Source: Kocuria varians
GTDB lineage: Bacteria > Actinomycetota > Actinomycetes > Actinomycetales > Micrococcaceae
DNA: 64,000 nucleotides
Direction of reading: 5' to 3'
Assembly (NCBI RefSeq): GCF_006539885.1
Contig: NZ_BJNW01000007.1
Coordinates: 1-64,000, forward strand
Shown: piece by piece, positions 9,045-16,680 of the stretch
How the letters are laid out: each line of letters starts with the position of its first letter
How positions within the stretch are numbered: position 1 is the stretch's first letter
Notes under the pieces: generated by a model
Database searches by the model: none
What the model was told of the DNA's origin: nothing
The model's input: the letters and a program-made list of their open reading frames with translations, nothing else
Position numbers and translations under genes: made by a program

Positions 9045-9112
9045 TGACATCTGAGGTGTAGAAGTGCCCGCGGGACGTGCTGTCCCGCGGGCACTTCTAC
9101 GCCCAGGAGTTC
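9045..9112. repeat. palindromic repeat family A, copy 1
   Basis: Begins TGACATCTGAGG and contains a perfect 19-bp stem (9058-9076 with 9082-9100) around the loop GTGCT. It lies between convergent genes. The rest of the gap (8985-9044 and 9113-9338) shows no gene. Confidence 0.8.
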
Positions 9113-9338
9113 GGGGCTCGGCGGGAGCCGCCGGAGCTGGGCTGCCGGCCAGCCGCACCTCGCCGGGGCCGACGCCGCGGCGTCGGCCGTGCGCATGGCA
9201 CTCCTGGGCGGTAGCGCTCCCGGACGTTGACATCTCCGGGTGGCCGTGTTTCCCACCGGCAGTGTCGCCGGTCTCCGGAGGGTGCGGGCTGCGATGTTCT
9301 CAGCGTGCGGTGTTCCGAGGACCCGTTGCCGTCAGGTC

Positions 9339-9887
9339 TCAGCGCACGCGGTTCAGCTCCCGCAGCAGGGCTTCCCCGTCCGCGACGTCGAAGAAGGCCA
9401 CGGGCGAGGGCCGACCGGGCGAGAAGATCTCCATGCCGCTGTTGAGTTGGGCGGTCTGGAGGCCCGCCCCGCCGAAGACGACCTCCACGTGCACGCCGTC
9501 CCGGTTCTTCCGCACCTGCGCGGGCTCGTCCTTCACGCGGACGTCCGAGACCCTCCGGTCCCCCTCCACCACGATGGCGCGGGTGTCCGTGAGGCCGTAG
9601 ACCGTGCGCCGTTTGCGACGAGCCTTGACGATGAACCGTCCGAAGACGAGGTACAACAGGCCCATCGCCACGAAGAGCAGCCCGAAAAGAGGAGACCACC
9701 AGCGAGGGCCAGCGTCCGTGGACACCCGCCACGTCCACCACACGGCGAACGCGCACCACAGGATGCTGAAGGGCACGAAGAACGCGTCGAACGGCATGAA
9801 GTGCACGCGCGGATCGGGCTGCCCCGACCACAGAAGCTTCTCGCCGGGACGCAGATGGGGTTGCAGCCGCTGCTGGGGATTCTCCAC
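9339..9887 (-). CDS. membrane-anchored PH-domain-like protein
   Basis: About 182 residues from a GTG at 9887 (VENPQQRLQPHLRPGEKLLWSGQP). Two hydrophobic segments follow at about residues 35-50 and 65-85 (FFVPFSILWCAFAVWW and PLFGLLFVAMGLLYLVFG). A beta-rich cytoplasmic region then resembles bacterial PH (bPH) domains, with YGLTDTRAIVVEG and the closing FFDVADGEALLRELNRV. This architecture is common in actinobacteria and has no assigned function. It is bounded on both sides by family A palindromes. Confidence 0.7.
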   Translation of the reverse strand: MENPQQRLQPHLRPGEKLLWSGQPDPRVHFMPFDAFFVPFSILWCAFAVWWTWRVSTDAGPRWWSPLFGLLFVAMGLLYLVFGRFIVKARRKRRTVYGLTDTRAIVVEGDRRVSDVRVKDEPAQVRKNRDGVHVEVVFGGAGLQTAQLNSGMEIFSPGRPSPVAFFDVADGEALLRELNRVR

Positions 9888-9918
9888 AGGGGCAGTATGA
9901 CACCGGCCACACCCCCCT

Positions 9919-9983
9919 GACGTCTGAGGCGCGAAATGCCCGCCCCGAGGCGGTATTGGCGGGCATTTCACGCCTCAGATGTC
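9919..9983. repeat. palindromic repeat family A, copy 2
   Basis: 26-base arms (9919-9944 and 9958-9983) match at 24 positions around a 13-base loop. The ends are GACGTCTGAGGCG and CGCCTCAGATGTC. This copy lies between divergent genes, so it cannot be a simple terminator for both. Confidence 0.8.
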
Positions 9984-10044
9984 CGAGCTCCTGGTGTGGA
10001 ACGCCCTTGACCCTCACGCAACGTGAGGCAGGACAGTCACCGTC

Positions 10045-10584
10045 ATGAGCACTCACTTCGATTCCTTCGACATCAGCCCCGTTCCCGCTCCGGCATGGGA
10101 CGCGGCGGCGCCCGAGAACTTCCGCGGCATCTACGGCATGCCGTCCTTCGTCACCGTCACCACCTCGGACATGGCCGCATCCGTGACCTTCTGGACCGGG
10201 GTGCTCGGGTTCTTCTCACTGTTCGAGATCCCCGGGCGGCTGGTGCATCTCCGCCGCTGGGCCTTCCAGGACGTCCTCCTCGTCCCCGGCACGCCGCCGC
10301 AGGAGGGAGCGTCCTCCCCGGCGGTGAACTTCGCGTGCGTGCAGGCCCAGATCGAACAGGTCAGCGCCGCGTGTGAAGGTTTCGACGGCGTCGTCGTGTC
10401 CGGCCCGCGGGACACGCCCTGGAACAGTCGCGAGGTCGAGGTCCTCACCCCGGAAGGCATCCGGGTGGTCTTCACCGCGGCCAAGCCGTACGACCCCGCG
10501 ACCCAGGAGGCCGCCAATTTGAGGGCCGTGGGCATCACTGCCCCGGCACACGGCGTCGAGGACAATGAGGCCCATGGCCGATGA
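10045..10584 (+). CDS. VOC/glyoxalase-superfamily protein
   Basis: 179 residues of the vicinal-oxygen-chelate superfamily. A single beta-alpha-beta-beta-beta repeat is visible: FVTVTTSDMAASVTFWTGVLGF, then LRRWAFQDVLLVPG, then REVEVLTPEGIRVVFTAA near the C-terminus. Such proteins include metal-dependent lyases and dioxygenases and antibiotic-binding resistance proteins. Its end overlaps the start of a TipAS-like MerR regulator by 20 bp, so the two are co-expressed; a drug-binding role is possible by association only. Confidence 0.78.
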   Translation: MSTHFDSFDISPVPAPAWDAAAPENFRGIYGMPSFVTVTTSDMAASVTFWTGVLGFFSLFEIPGRLVHLRRWAFQDVLLVPGTPPQEGASSPAVNFACVQAQIEQVSAACEGFDGVVVSGPRDTPWNSREVEVLTPEGIRVVFTAAKPYDPATQEAANLRAVGITAPAHGVEDNEAHGR

Positions 10585-11371
10585 CCGGATGCCGTTGACC
10601 GTGGGGCAGGCAGCAGAGCGACTGGGCGTCACTGTGCGGACGCTGCACCACTGGGATGCCGAGGGCGTGGCGTGCCCCTCCGAGCGGTCCGGCACCGGGT
10701 ACCGCCTCTACACCGGCGCGGATCTGGAGCGCTTGGAGCGAGTGGTGATCTACCGCGAGCTGGGGCTGGGGCTCGACGCCGTCCGCGCCCTGCTCGACGA
10801 TCCCACCGTGGACGCCGTCGCCGCGCTGCGCGAGCAGAACGCGCAGCTGGAGGCGCGCATCCGACACTTGCGTGACCTCCACGGAAGCGTGCAGCGCATG
10901 ATCGAGGCGCACGAACGCGGGATCCTCATGCCCCCAGAGCAGCAGAAGCGCGTCTTCGGCACCGGGTGGGATCCGTCGTGGCCGGCCCAGGCGCGGGCCC
11001 GCTGGGGTGACACCCCGCAGTGGCGGCAGTACGCCGAACGAGCAGCTTCCCGAAGCCCCTCCGAGTGGTCGGGTCTCTCGCAGGAGAGCCGCGAGCTCGA
11101 CGACGCCTTGGCACGTGCCGTGCGCGAAGGCACCCTTCCCGGCAACCCCCGCGCGAACGATCTCGTGGAACGCCACCGCGCGCTGTTAAGCCAGTACTTC
11201 CCGCTCACCCGGCAGATGCAGGTCTGCCTGGGTCGTCTCTACGAGTCCGACCCCGGATTCGCCGGGCACTACGACTCGCAGCAGCCCGGACTGGCCTCAT
11301 GGTTCCACGAGTCCATCGACGCCAATGCCCGGGCCCACGGAGTCGATCCCGACACGGCGGAGTGGGAATGA
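10565..11371 (+). CDS. MerR-family regulator with TipAS-like C-terminal domain
   Basis: 268 residues. A MerR winged helix (LTVGQAAERLGVTVRTLHHWDAEGV, here split as LTVGQAAERLG and VRTLHHWDAEG) leads into a coiled-coil dimerisation helix (about 75-125). An all-helical C-terminal region follows that fits the TipAS antibiotic-recognition domain, ending in YDSQQPGLASWFHESIDANA. TipA-type proteins sense thiopeptides and other drugs and activate multidrug responses. Start codons at 10565 or 10574 are both possible. Co-expression with the preceding VOC gene is implied by the overlap. Confidence 0.83.
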   Translation: MRPMADDRMPLTVGQAAERLGVTVRTLHHWDAEGVACPSERSGTGYRLYTGADLERLERVVIYRELGLGLDAVRALLDDPTVDAVAALREQNAQLEARIRHLRDLHGSVQRMIEAHERGILMPPEQQKRVFGTGWDPSWPAQARARWGDTPQWRQYAERAASRSPSEWSGLSQESRELDDALARAVREGTLPGNPRANDLVERHRALLSQYFPLTRQMQVCLGRLYESDPGFAGHYDSQQPGLASWFHESIDANARAHGVDPDTAEWE

Positions 11372-11423
11372 GGGCACGGGCCCGCCACACGCCGCCGCTC
11401 CAAAAACCTGCCCCACCGAGCGC

Positions 11424-11491
11424 TGACATCTGAGACGCGACATGACCGTGGAGCTGCACTTTTCGCGGGCATTTCCGCGCTCAGATGTTCG
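11424..11491. repeat. palindromic repeat family A, copy 3 (degenerate)
   Basis: Begins TGACATCTGAGACGCGAC and ends CGCGCTCAGATGTTCGA; the inner arms are only partly complementary. It sits between convergent genes. The ends are better conserved than the interior. Confidence 0.65.
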
Positions 11492-11556
11492 AAGCTGCAG
11501 GCAAGACCCTGGGTCGGGGCAGCGGCCGCAACGGTAGACAGCAACCAGGATCGCGA

Positions 11557-12044
11557 TCAGGCAAGTGTCCCCACCCACCTCACCTCGCCATCCACCACAT
11601 GCTCGGTGGGGTCCATCCCCAGGCCGCACGCCACCCGCTGCGAGGCGGCGTGACCCGGATGAATGTGCGCCATGACCTGCGTGACACCACGATCACGAAG
11701 CTCCCCGGCGAGGAGGTTCGCCGCGCGACTCGCGTATCCGCCCCCCCCTGCCACGGAAGACCGATAACCCAGGCGATCTCGGTGGGTGAGCCATCCCCAG
11801 GAACGGTGGCCTGGACGTACCCCACGGGCCGCTGCTCCGGGCCGGCAAGCACAATGCCGTTGAACCACTGCTCGGTTCCATCGGCGGACCGTCCGCGCGT
11901 CTGCACGGCGTACTGCCGTTGCAGGTCCGAAACGCTCGGAGGCTCCCCGCCCGTGTACCGGTACAGCTCCGCCCCGGCCGGGACCTCCGCCATGTCATGA
12001 GCGTCATCCACGCGCAGGGGTCGCAGCGTGATCACCGTGGTCAT
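11557..12044 (-). pseudogene. GNAT acetyltransferase with one-base deletion in a G run
   Basis: The N-terminal part (MTTVITLRPLRVDDAHDM to IAWVIGLPWQGG) and the C-terminal part (GGYASRAANLLAGELRDRG to VDGEVRWVGTLA) are each typical of GNAT N-acetyltransferases, but lie in different frames. The break is at an eight-base C run on the plus strand (11741-11748). Nine bases would restore a 162-residue protein with the acetyl-CoA-binding turn QGGGYASRAAN. This is either a real frameshift, possibly phase-variable, or a sequencing miscount. The restored protein would acetylate an unknown amine. Confidence 0.7.
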
Positions 12045-12173
12045 GGACTTGAACGTACATTCCGTCGCCCGCTTCGGACAGCGTCTGCGCACAGCCGAAA
12101 GCCAACGGTCGCCCCCGGCACTGGATCGGCCGTTGAGCTGCACGAGTGGGTCGACCTCACGACCCCTTGGGGA

Positions 12174-12179
12174 TACCGT
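12174..12179 (+). promoter_or_regulatory. -10 box for leaderless sdpI-like gene
   Basis: TACCGT seven bases before the ATG at 12187, with no Shine-Dalgarno sequence between. This fits the leaderless pattern. Confidence 0.4.
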
Positions 12180-12186
12180 TCACAGC

Positions 12187-12552
12187 ATGGACGAATCCAG
12201 CATCGGCGCTCTTATCGGCATCGTGTCGTCGCTCATGGTGGTCGCCATCCTGTACGGGGTCACCCGGGCGGGGGCCACCGGCGGGATGGGTCGCAACGGC
12301 GCCGTCGGCATCCGCACCCGGGCCACGAAGCGCAGCGACGACGCCTGGCAGGCCGGGCACGCCGCCGCCCTTCCGGTGGTCAGGGTCCTGTGCCTGGCCC
12401 TGCTCGTCCTCGACCTGGTGTGCCTGGCGCTGGTCTTCCTGGGGCCGAGTGCCCTCCGACCGTGGCTCGGGCTGATCCCCGCGGCGGGAATCGTCGTGGC
12501 GGCGGTCGTCACGAGCCGCGCGGCGGCAAAGGGCGCCGACGCCGCCCAGTGA
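12187..12552 (+). CDS. SdpI-family membrane protein
   Basis: 121 residues with three hydrophobic segments (about 8-24, 60-78 and 85-103). The diagnostic cytoplasmic motif GIRTRATKRSDDAWQAGHAAA, read as GIRTRATKRS and DDAWQAGH, matches the SdpI family (consensus GxRTxxTxxSxxAWxxAH). SdpI in Bacillus confers immunity to the SdpC toxin, but most actinobacterial members have no known role. No toxin gene is adjacent. A family A palindrome begins at its stop codon. Confidence 0.8.
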   Translation: MDESSIGALIGIVSSLMVVAILYGVTRAGATGGMGRNGAVGIRTRATKRSDDAWQAGHAAALPVVRVLCLALLVLDLVCLALVFLGPSALRPWLGLIPAAGIVVAAVVTSRAAAKGADAAQ

Positions 12553-12617
12553 CATCTGGGGCGCACAATGACTGCCCGGCAGCACTTTTCGTGGGCATTT
12601 CTGGGCTCAGACGTCAG
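12550..12617. repeat. palindromic repeat family A, copy 4, starting at a stop codon
   Basis: TGACATCTGGGGCGC begins with the TGA stop of the SdpI-like gene and closes with GGGCTCAGACGTCAGT. The interior is degenerate relative to copies 1 and 5. Confidence 0.65.
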
Positions 12618-12660
12618 TGGAGCGGAGCCACACGGCCGCACAGGGTGCTGACGCCGCACG

Positions 12661-12726
12661 CTGACATCTGAGGTGTAGAAGTGCCCGCCCCGCGGCACGT
12701 CTGGCGGGCACTTCTACACCTCAGAG
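12661..12726. repeat. palindromic repeat family A, copy 5
   Basis: A perfect 23-bp stem runs TCTGAGGTGTAGAAGTGC plus CCGCC on the left and its complement on the right, with a short GC-rich loop. It lies about 45 bases from copy 4, so two copies share one convergent gap. Confidence 0.85.
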
Positions 12727-12825
12727 TGCGGAGAGGCCAGGAGGCGCAGGCGAGGCGGGGCAGACGAGGGCGGGGCGGCGTCGTCGTGACCCCGTGACCC
12801 CGGACGGCGCCGGGGCGCCGCACCC

Positions 12826-13479
12826 TCAGCCCGCGATCAGCGCGTAGATGCCGCCCAGGAAGAACACCCCGTACCCGGACCCCGCCACCAGCTGCGGCCA
12901 CGTGTGGGCGCGCAGCACGTGGCGGCTCACGCACACCGCCACCGCGACCGGCACGAACAGCAGACCCCACGGCCCCCACGCCACGGGCAGGATCACCGCG
13001 GTGCCGCCCATCATCATCCCGTGCACCGAGATCTTCCACCACGGGCTCACGAGGGCGACGACGGCGCTCGCCGCCAGCGTCGCGGTGAGCAGGCCGGTGA
13101 TCTCCACGGGGCCGTCGAAGGCGAGGGTCACCGCGAGGAACGCCGCGACCAGCAGGAACGTTCCGACCATGACCGGGCGGCGGTGCTCCTTGACGCTCAC
13201 GTGGTGGTCGGTGAGAACCCCGCGGCGGGAGAGGACGGTGACCGTGGCGAGCGAGACCCCGCACACGGACAGCGCCGCCGCGACGCCCCACAGCAACGCG
13301 GTGGATGTGCCGTGCGCCGTCCACGGGATCACGACCAGCAGCACCGCCAGGACCACGGGCGCCTGGAAGACCTCGCTGAGGAGGACCGCCCACGCGGGAG
13401 ACGGGCGCGCCGTCGAGGCGCTCTCCCCCGTCGTGGGCGGCGCGTCAGAAGTCGAGGGTCTCGTACGTCTCGTGCTCAT
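12826..13479 (-). CDS. PAP2-like integral membrane protein
   Basis: About 217 residues from the ATG at 13479, preceded by GGAG inside the upstream gene. It overlaps the ABM gene by 35 bp, which indicates translational coupling. Six hydrophobic segments are visible. The segments VSVKEHRRPVM, WWKISVHGMMMGG and VLRAHTWPQLVAGSG place the residue pattern of the PAP2 / phosphatidic acid phosphatase superfamily (K-R, S-H-G, R-H). The spacing is that of the shorter actinobacterial relatives. Possible roles are lipid or polyprenyl phosphate phosphatase. The DD motif of oxidases is absent. Confidence 0.7.
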   Translation of the reverse strand: MSTRRTRPSTSDAPPTTGESASTARPSPAWAVLLSEVFQAPVVLAVLLVVIPWTAHGTSTALLWGVAAALSVCGVSLATVTVLSRRGVLTDHHVSVKEHRRPVMVGTFLLVAAFLAVTLAFDGPVEITGLLTATLAASAVVALVSPWWKISVHGMMMGGTAVILPVAWGPWGLLFVPVAVAVCVSRHVLRAHTWPQLVAGSGYGVFFLGGIYALIAG

Positions 13480-13738
13480 TGCTCTCCAGCGCGGGGATCG
13501 CCTGGCCCACGCCCCAGCGGGTGAAGTGCTCGGAGCCCACGTGGGCCTTGAAGGCGTCCTTGTCCGTGTAGACCTCGAAGATCCGGAACACGGCGGGCTC
13601 GTCCGGGCTCTGGTACGCCTGGTAGTAGAGGTTCCCGGGCTCCTGGCGGGCCTCCGGGGAGAGCTTCGCGAGCGCGTCGCGCACCGTCCCCTCCTCGCCG
13701 GGCTTCGCGGTCCAGGTGGCGCTGCAGACGAAGGCCAT
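13445..13738 (-). CDS. antibiotic biosynthesis monooxygenase (ABM) domain protein
   Basis: 97 residues forming a single ferredoxin-like ABM domain. It has the opening strand FVCSATWTAKPGEEG, the helix VRDALAKLSPEAR, the pattern PGNLYYQAYQSPDEPAVFRIFEVY, and the DKDAFKAHVGSEHF segment. Such small dimeric proteins act as monooxygenases on quinones or haem, or have no known activity. It is the first gene of a two-gene unit with the overlapping PAP2-like membrane protein. Confidence 0.85.
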   Translation of the reverse strand: MAFVCSATWTAKPGEEGTVRDALAKLSPEARQEPGNLYYQAYQSPDEPAVFRIFEVYTDKDAFKAHVGSEHFTRWGVGQAIPALESNEHETYETLDF

Positions 13739-13902
13739 GGAGTGTCCTCTCTCGACGTCGACGCCGGACGGTCACCGGCCCGGCTCATGCTACCGATTCG
13801 GGGTGGGTGGGCATCTCCGGCCAGCGCCACCGGCACCCGCGGGACGCGCCCGCATCCGCCACCTCCGCCGCCCCGCTCCCTCCACCCCGCAGGATGGAGG
13901 GC

Positions 13903-14880
13903 ATGATTCGGATCGAGCACCTGACCAAGCGCTACGGCGGGTTCACCGCGGTGGACGACATCTCCTTCGTGGCGCAGCCCGGGCGGGTCACCGGGTTCCT
14001 GGGTCCCAACGGGGCGGGGAAGTCCACCGCGTTGCGGATGCTCACCCACCTCACACCCGCCACGTCCGGGAGCGCACTGGTGCTGGGGCGCCGCTACGAG
14101 GACCTCCCCAATCCGAGCCGCCACGTGGGCGTGATGCTCGACGCCGCCGCGCAGCACCCCGGGCGCACCGGCCGGGAGGTGCTGCAGCTGGCGGCCATGG
14201 TCACCGGGATGGGCCGGTCCCGCGTGGACGAGATGCTGGACCTCGTGGGCCTCGAACGCTCCGAGGCCTCCCGCCGTGTGAAGAACTACTCGCTGGGCAT
14301 GCGTCAGCGTCTCGGACTGGCGGGTGCGCTCATGGGCCGCCCGCAGATCCTGATCCTGGACGAGCCCGCCAACGGCCTGGACCCCGCGGGCATCCGCTGG
14401 ATGCGGGGGCTGCTGCGGGACTTCGCGGACCAGGGCGGCACCGTGCTGCTGAGCTCGCACCTGCTGCACGAGGTGGAACTCGTCGCGGACGACCTCGTGA
14501 TGATCGGCCACGGCCGCATCGTCGCGCAGGGACGCCTGGCGGACCTGCTCACCACGCGCCCGGGATGCGTGGCCGACGCCGAGGACCGGACGGCGTTCGC
14601 GGACGCGCTGCGCGCCGTCGGCATCGCCTTCACCGGGCGAGCGGACGGCGCCGCGGAGATCGAGGCCGACGCCGCCCGCGTGGGTCGCGTGGCGCTCGAC
14701 GCCGGTGTGCCGCTCACCCTGCTGCGCCCCGCGGACGGCACCCGCCTGGAGGACATGTTCCTGCAGCTCACCGCGGACACCGCCCGCGGCGGGCCCGGTG
14801 AGAACGCCCTAGGCCAGAACGCCCCCGAGCAGGATGCGACCGCCCGGACGGCACCCGCCCGAGAGGAGACCCGCGCATGA
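13903..14880 (+). CDS. ABC exporter ATP-binding protein
   Basis: About 325 residues. Walker A is GPNGAGKST (about residue 35), the signature motif is YSLGMRQRLGLAGALMG, Walker B is ILILDEPANGLDP, and the switch histidine lies in LLSSHLLHEVE. The C-terminal extension ends in a low-complexity E/A/T-rich tail. The start may be ATG 13894 or 13903; GGAGGG overlaps this area. The stop overlaps the permease start as ATGA, so the two form one exporter. This is the DrrA/CcmA-like class used for drug, lantibiotic or lipid export; substrate unknown. Confidence 0.9.
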   Translation: MIRIEHLTKRYGGFTAVDDISFVAQPGRVTGFLGPNGAGKSTALRMLTHLTPATSGSALVLGRRYEDLPNPSRHVGVMLDAAAQHPGRTGREVLQLAAMVTGMGRSRVDEMLDLVGLERSEASRRVKNYSLGMRQRLGLAGALMGRPQILILDEPANGLDPAGIRWMRGLLRDFADQGGTVLLSSHLLHEVELVADDLVMIGHGRIVAQGRLADLLTTRPGCVADAEDRTAFADALRAVGIAFTGRADGAAEIEADAARVGRVALDAGVPLTLLRPADGTRLEDMFLQLTADTARGGPGENALGQNAPEQDATARTAPAREETRA

Positions 14881-15686
14881 GCACCACGTCGAACGTCACC
14901 GCCCCGAACACCGCAGCGCCCTGGCAGGAACCCGAGCCGGACGGCCGTGGTCTTCCTTTCCTGACCCTGCTGCGCGTGGAGCTGCGCAAGCAGGTGGACA
15001 CCCGCGCCGGCCGCGGGATACTGGTCGCCATTGGCGTGCTCACGGCGCTCGTGCTGGGGCTTACCACGTGGATGACCCGTGAAGAGGGCGCCGAGCTCCC
15101 CGGGCTCTTCGTCCTGACGATGACGCCGCAGGGGTTGCTGCTGCCCGTGCTGGGGATCATCACGGCCTGCAACGAGTGGAGTCAGCGCACCGCGCTGATC
15201 ACGTTCACGCAGGAACCCCGCCGACTCCGTGTAGTGCTCGCCAAAATCATCGCGGCGCTGGTCCTGGGAACGGTTGCCTTCGCGGCGGCGTGGGTCCTGG
15301 CACTGCTCGCGCATCTGATCTCTGCCGGCCTCTCCGGCAACCCCGTGAGCATCGATCTCAATCCCGGGCAGCTGGCAGGCCAGTGGCTCACCCAGATGCT
15401 CGCGCTCCTGCAAGGTGTGGCGTTCGGGCTGGCGCTGCTGTCCGTGCCCCTGGCAATCGTCGGCTACTTCGTCCTGCCCACCCTGTACTCGGCAGTCGCT
15501 CTGGTGGTGCCTGCCCTGCGCGATCTCGGCGCGTGGGGGAACATGGCCGCGGCCTCCTCCCCTCTCATGGAGGGCGTGGACCTCACCGCCACCCAGTGGG
15601 CCCAGCTGGGGACGTCCTCGCTGCTGTGGATAGGTGTGCCCCTGCTCATCGGCGTCTGGCGGGTGCTCACCCGCGAGGTGAAGTAG
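14877..15686 (+). CDS. ABC-2-type transporter permease
   Basis: 269 residues with about six membrane segments. The N-terminal cytoplasmic stretch is LTLLRVELRKQVDTRAGRG. Hydrophobic helices follow at about residues 45-62, 75-95, 125-150, 175-205 and 238-258. It is translationally coupled to the ATPase gene (ATGA). The pattern EWSQRTALITFTQEPRR is typical of ABC-2 permeases. Its 3' end overlaps the convergent Abi gene by 20 bp. Confidence 0.88.
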   Translation: MSTTSNVTAPNTAAPWQEPEPDGRGLPFLTLLRVELRKQVDTRAGRGILVAIGVLTALVLGLTTWMTREEGAELPGLFVLTMTPQGLLLPVLGIITACNEWSQRTALITFTQEPRRLRVVLAKIIAALVLGTVAFAAAWVLALLAHLISAGLSGNPVSIDLNPGQLAGQWLTQMLALLQGVAFGLALLSVPLAIVGYFVLPTLYSAVALVVPALRDLGAWGNMAAASSPLMEGVDLTATQWAQLGTSSLLWIGVPLLIGVWRVLTREVK

Positions 15687-16614
15687 CCTCTCCGAGCTTC
15701 CATCCCGGTGACCAGAGCACGTGCTGCTCCCACGAGACCGGCATCTTCATCATGGCCGGGCTCACCGTACGCATCTGCGGAAAGTCCAGGAGCACAGACC
15801 GGAGCTCCATCAGACGGTCATGGGTGCCACGTGCGCGCAGGAGGTACGCCATGACGGCCAGGACACCATAGATCCGGTCCACTGTTCCCCGGGCGTGATC
15901 AAGCAGAGGGTCACTTCTGCGATGACTCAGCTGAGGCTTCATCCCGATGGACCGGTTCCACAGTCGGCCGTGATGAGCCACGACGTTGCGAATGATGTTC
16001 AATGACTTTAACCATGAGTGGAATTCGTCGGCCCGTGCCCCGTAGCGCTCCGCGATGTCACGCCGGACCGCAAACGGTGCAAGTTCGAAGAGAGTCACTA
16101 GCTGACCCATCTGCATGATCTCGGTGGCCACCCACACGGGCATGAGCCCGTCATAACGTTGCAGGAAGTGTTGGACGACATCTTCCTTCGAGCGCACTTG
16201 CAAACTCTCCAGAGATCTGCGGAACTGATCGAATTTTCGTGCCACAACTCGCTGGTCCAGCACATCAGGATTCACATGGGCGAAGGGATCCAACCGGCCG
16301 AGCTCATGCCCCACAGAGACACGGAGCTGAATCTCGAGTGCGCTCAGGCATGCCCACACCGACTCCCGAAGTCTCGTGTCGAAGTTGTAGAGGGCGAGGA
16401 CATCGCGGAAAGTCGTGCCCTCGAAGAAGTGATCGCCCCGCGACACCCCGTTTGGGCCGATCTGCCGGAAGGGATACCAGTAGCCACTGAGCCCGTAGTA
16501 GCCGAGCTGCGCCAGATCGTCCAGATGCTCGTCGACATCCGGCATTCCCCGGGCGCGGAGGAGTTCTGCTTGTTCGGGGAAAGACAGCCAGGGCTTGGCA
16601 TCCGCAGCGGGCAT
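15667..16614 (-). CDS. Abi-family (AbiD/AbiF-like) abortive infection protein
   Basis: 315 residues. The opening PWLSFPEQAELLRARGM, the pattern LGYYGLSGYWYPFR, the block VLALYNFDTRLRESVWACLSALEIQLRV, and the later IIRNVVAHHGRLWNRSI match the Abi_2 family. That family includes AbiD/AbiF of lactococci, which stop phage growth by killing or arresting the infected cell. The R-N-x3-H-H motif resembles the catalytic R-x4-6-H of HEPN RNases. The base composition is visibly lower in G+C than the neighbours, suggesting transfer. It stands alone, without an antitoxin. Phage target unknown. Confidence 0.82.
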   Translation of the reverse strand: MPAADAKPWLSFPEQAELLRARGMPDVDEHLDDLAQLGYYGLSGYWYPFRQIGPNGVSRGDHFFEGTTFRDVLALYNFDTRLRESVWACLSALEIQLRVSVGHELGRLDPFAHVNPDVLDQRVVARKFDQFRRSLESLQVRSKEDVVQHFLQRYDGLMPVWVATEIMQMGQLVTLFELAPFAVRRDIAERYGARADEFHSWLKSLNIIRNVVAHHGRLWNRSIGMKPQLSHRRSDPLLDHARGTVDRIYGVLAVMAYLLRARGTHDRLMELRSVLLDFPQMRTVSPAMMKMPVSWEQHVLWSPGWKLGEATSPRG

Positions 16615-16637
16615 CGCTGTCCTCCGTAGATACGAGG

Positions 16638-16672
16638 ACCGGCCCTGACCTGTAGAACAGGCGGGCCGGTCA
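16638..16672 (-). terminator. hairpin between the molybdate operon and the Abi gene
   Basis: GACCGGCCC (16638-16646) pairs with GGGCCGGTC (16664-16672), with an inner CCTGT/ACAGG stem. It lies just past the stop of the fused ModBC gene and before the Abi start, so it probably ends the molybdate transcript. Confidence 0.6.
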
Positions 16673-16680
16673 TGGTGATG

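Noticed and set aside
9113-9338. Possible small gene between the palindrome and the PH-domain gene
   Set aside because: Open frames here have no ribosome binding site, no plausible protein composition and run into the neighbours.
9045-12726. Clustered palindromes as a CRISPR array
   Set aside because: Spacing is irregular, whole genes lie between copies, and no cas gene is seen.
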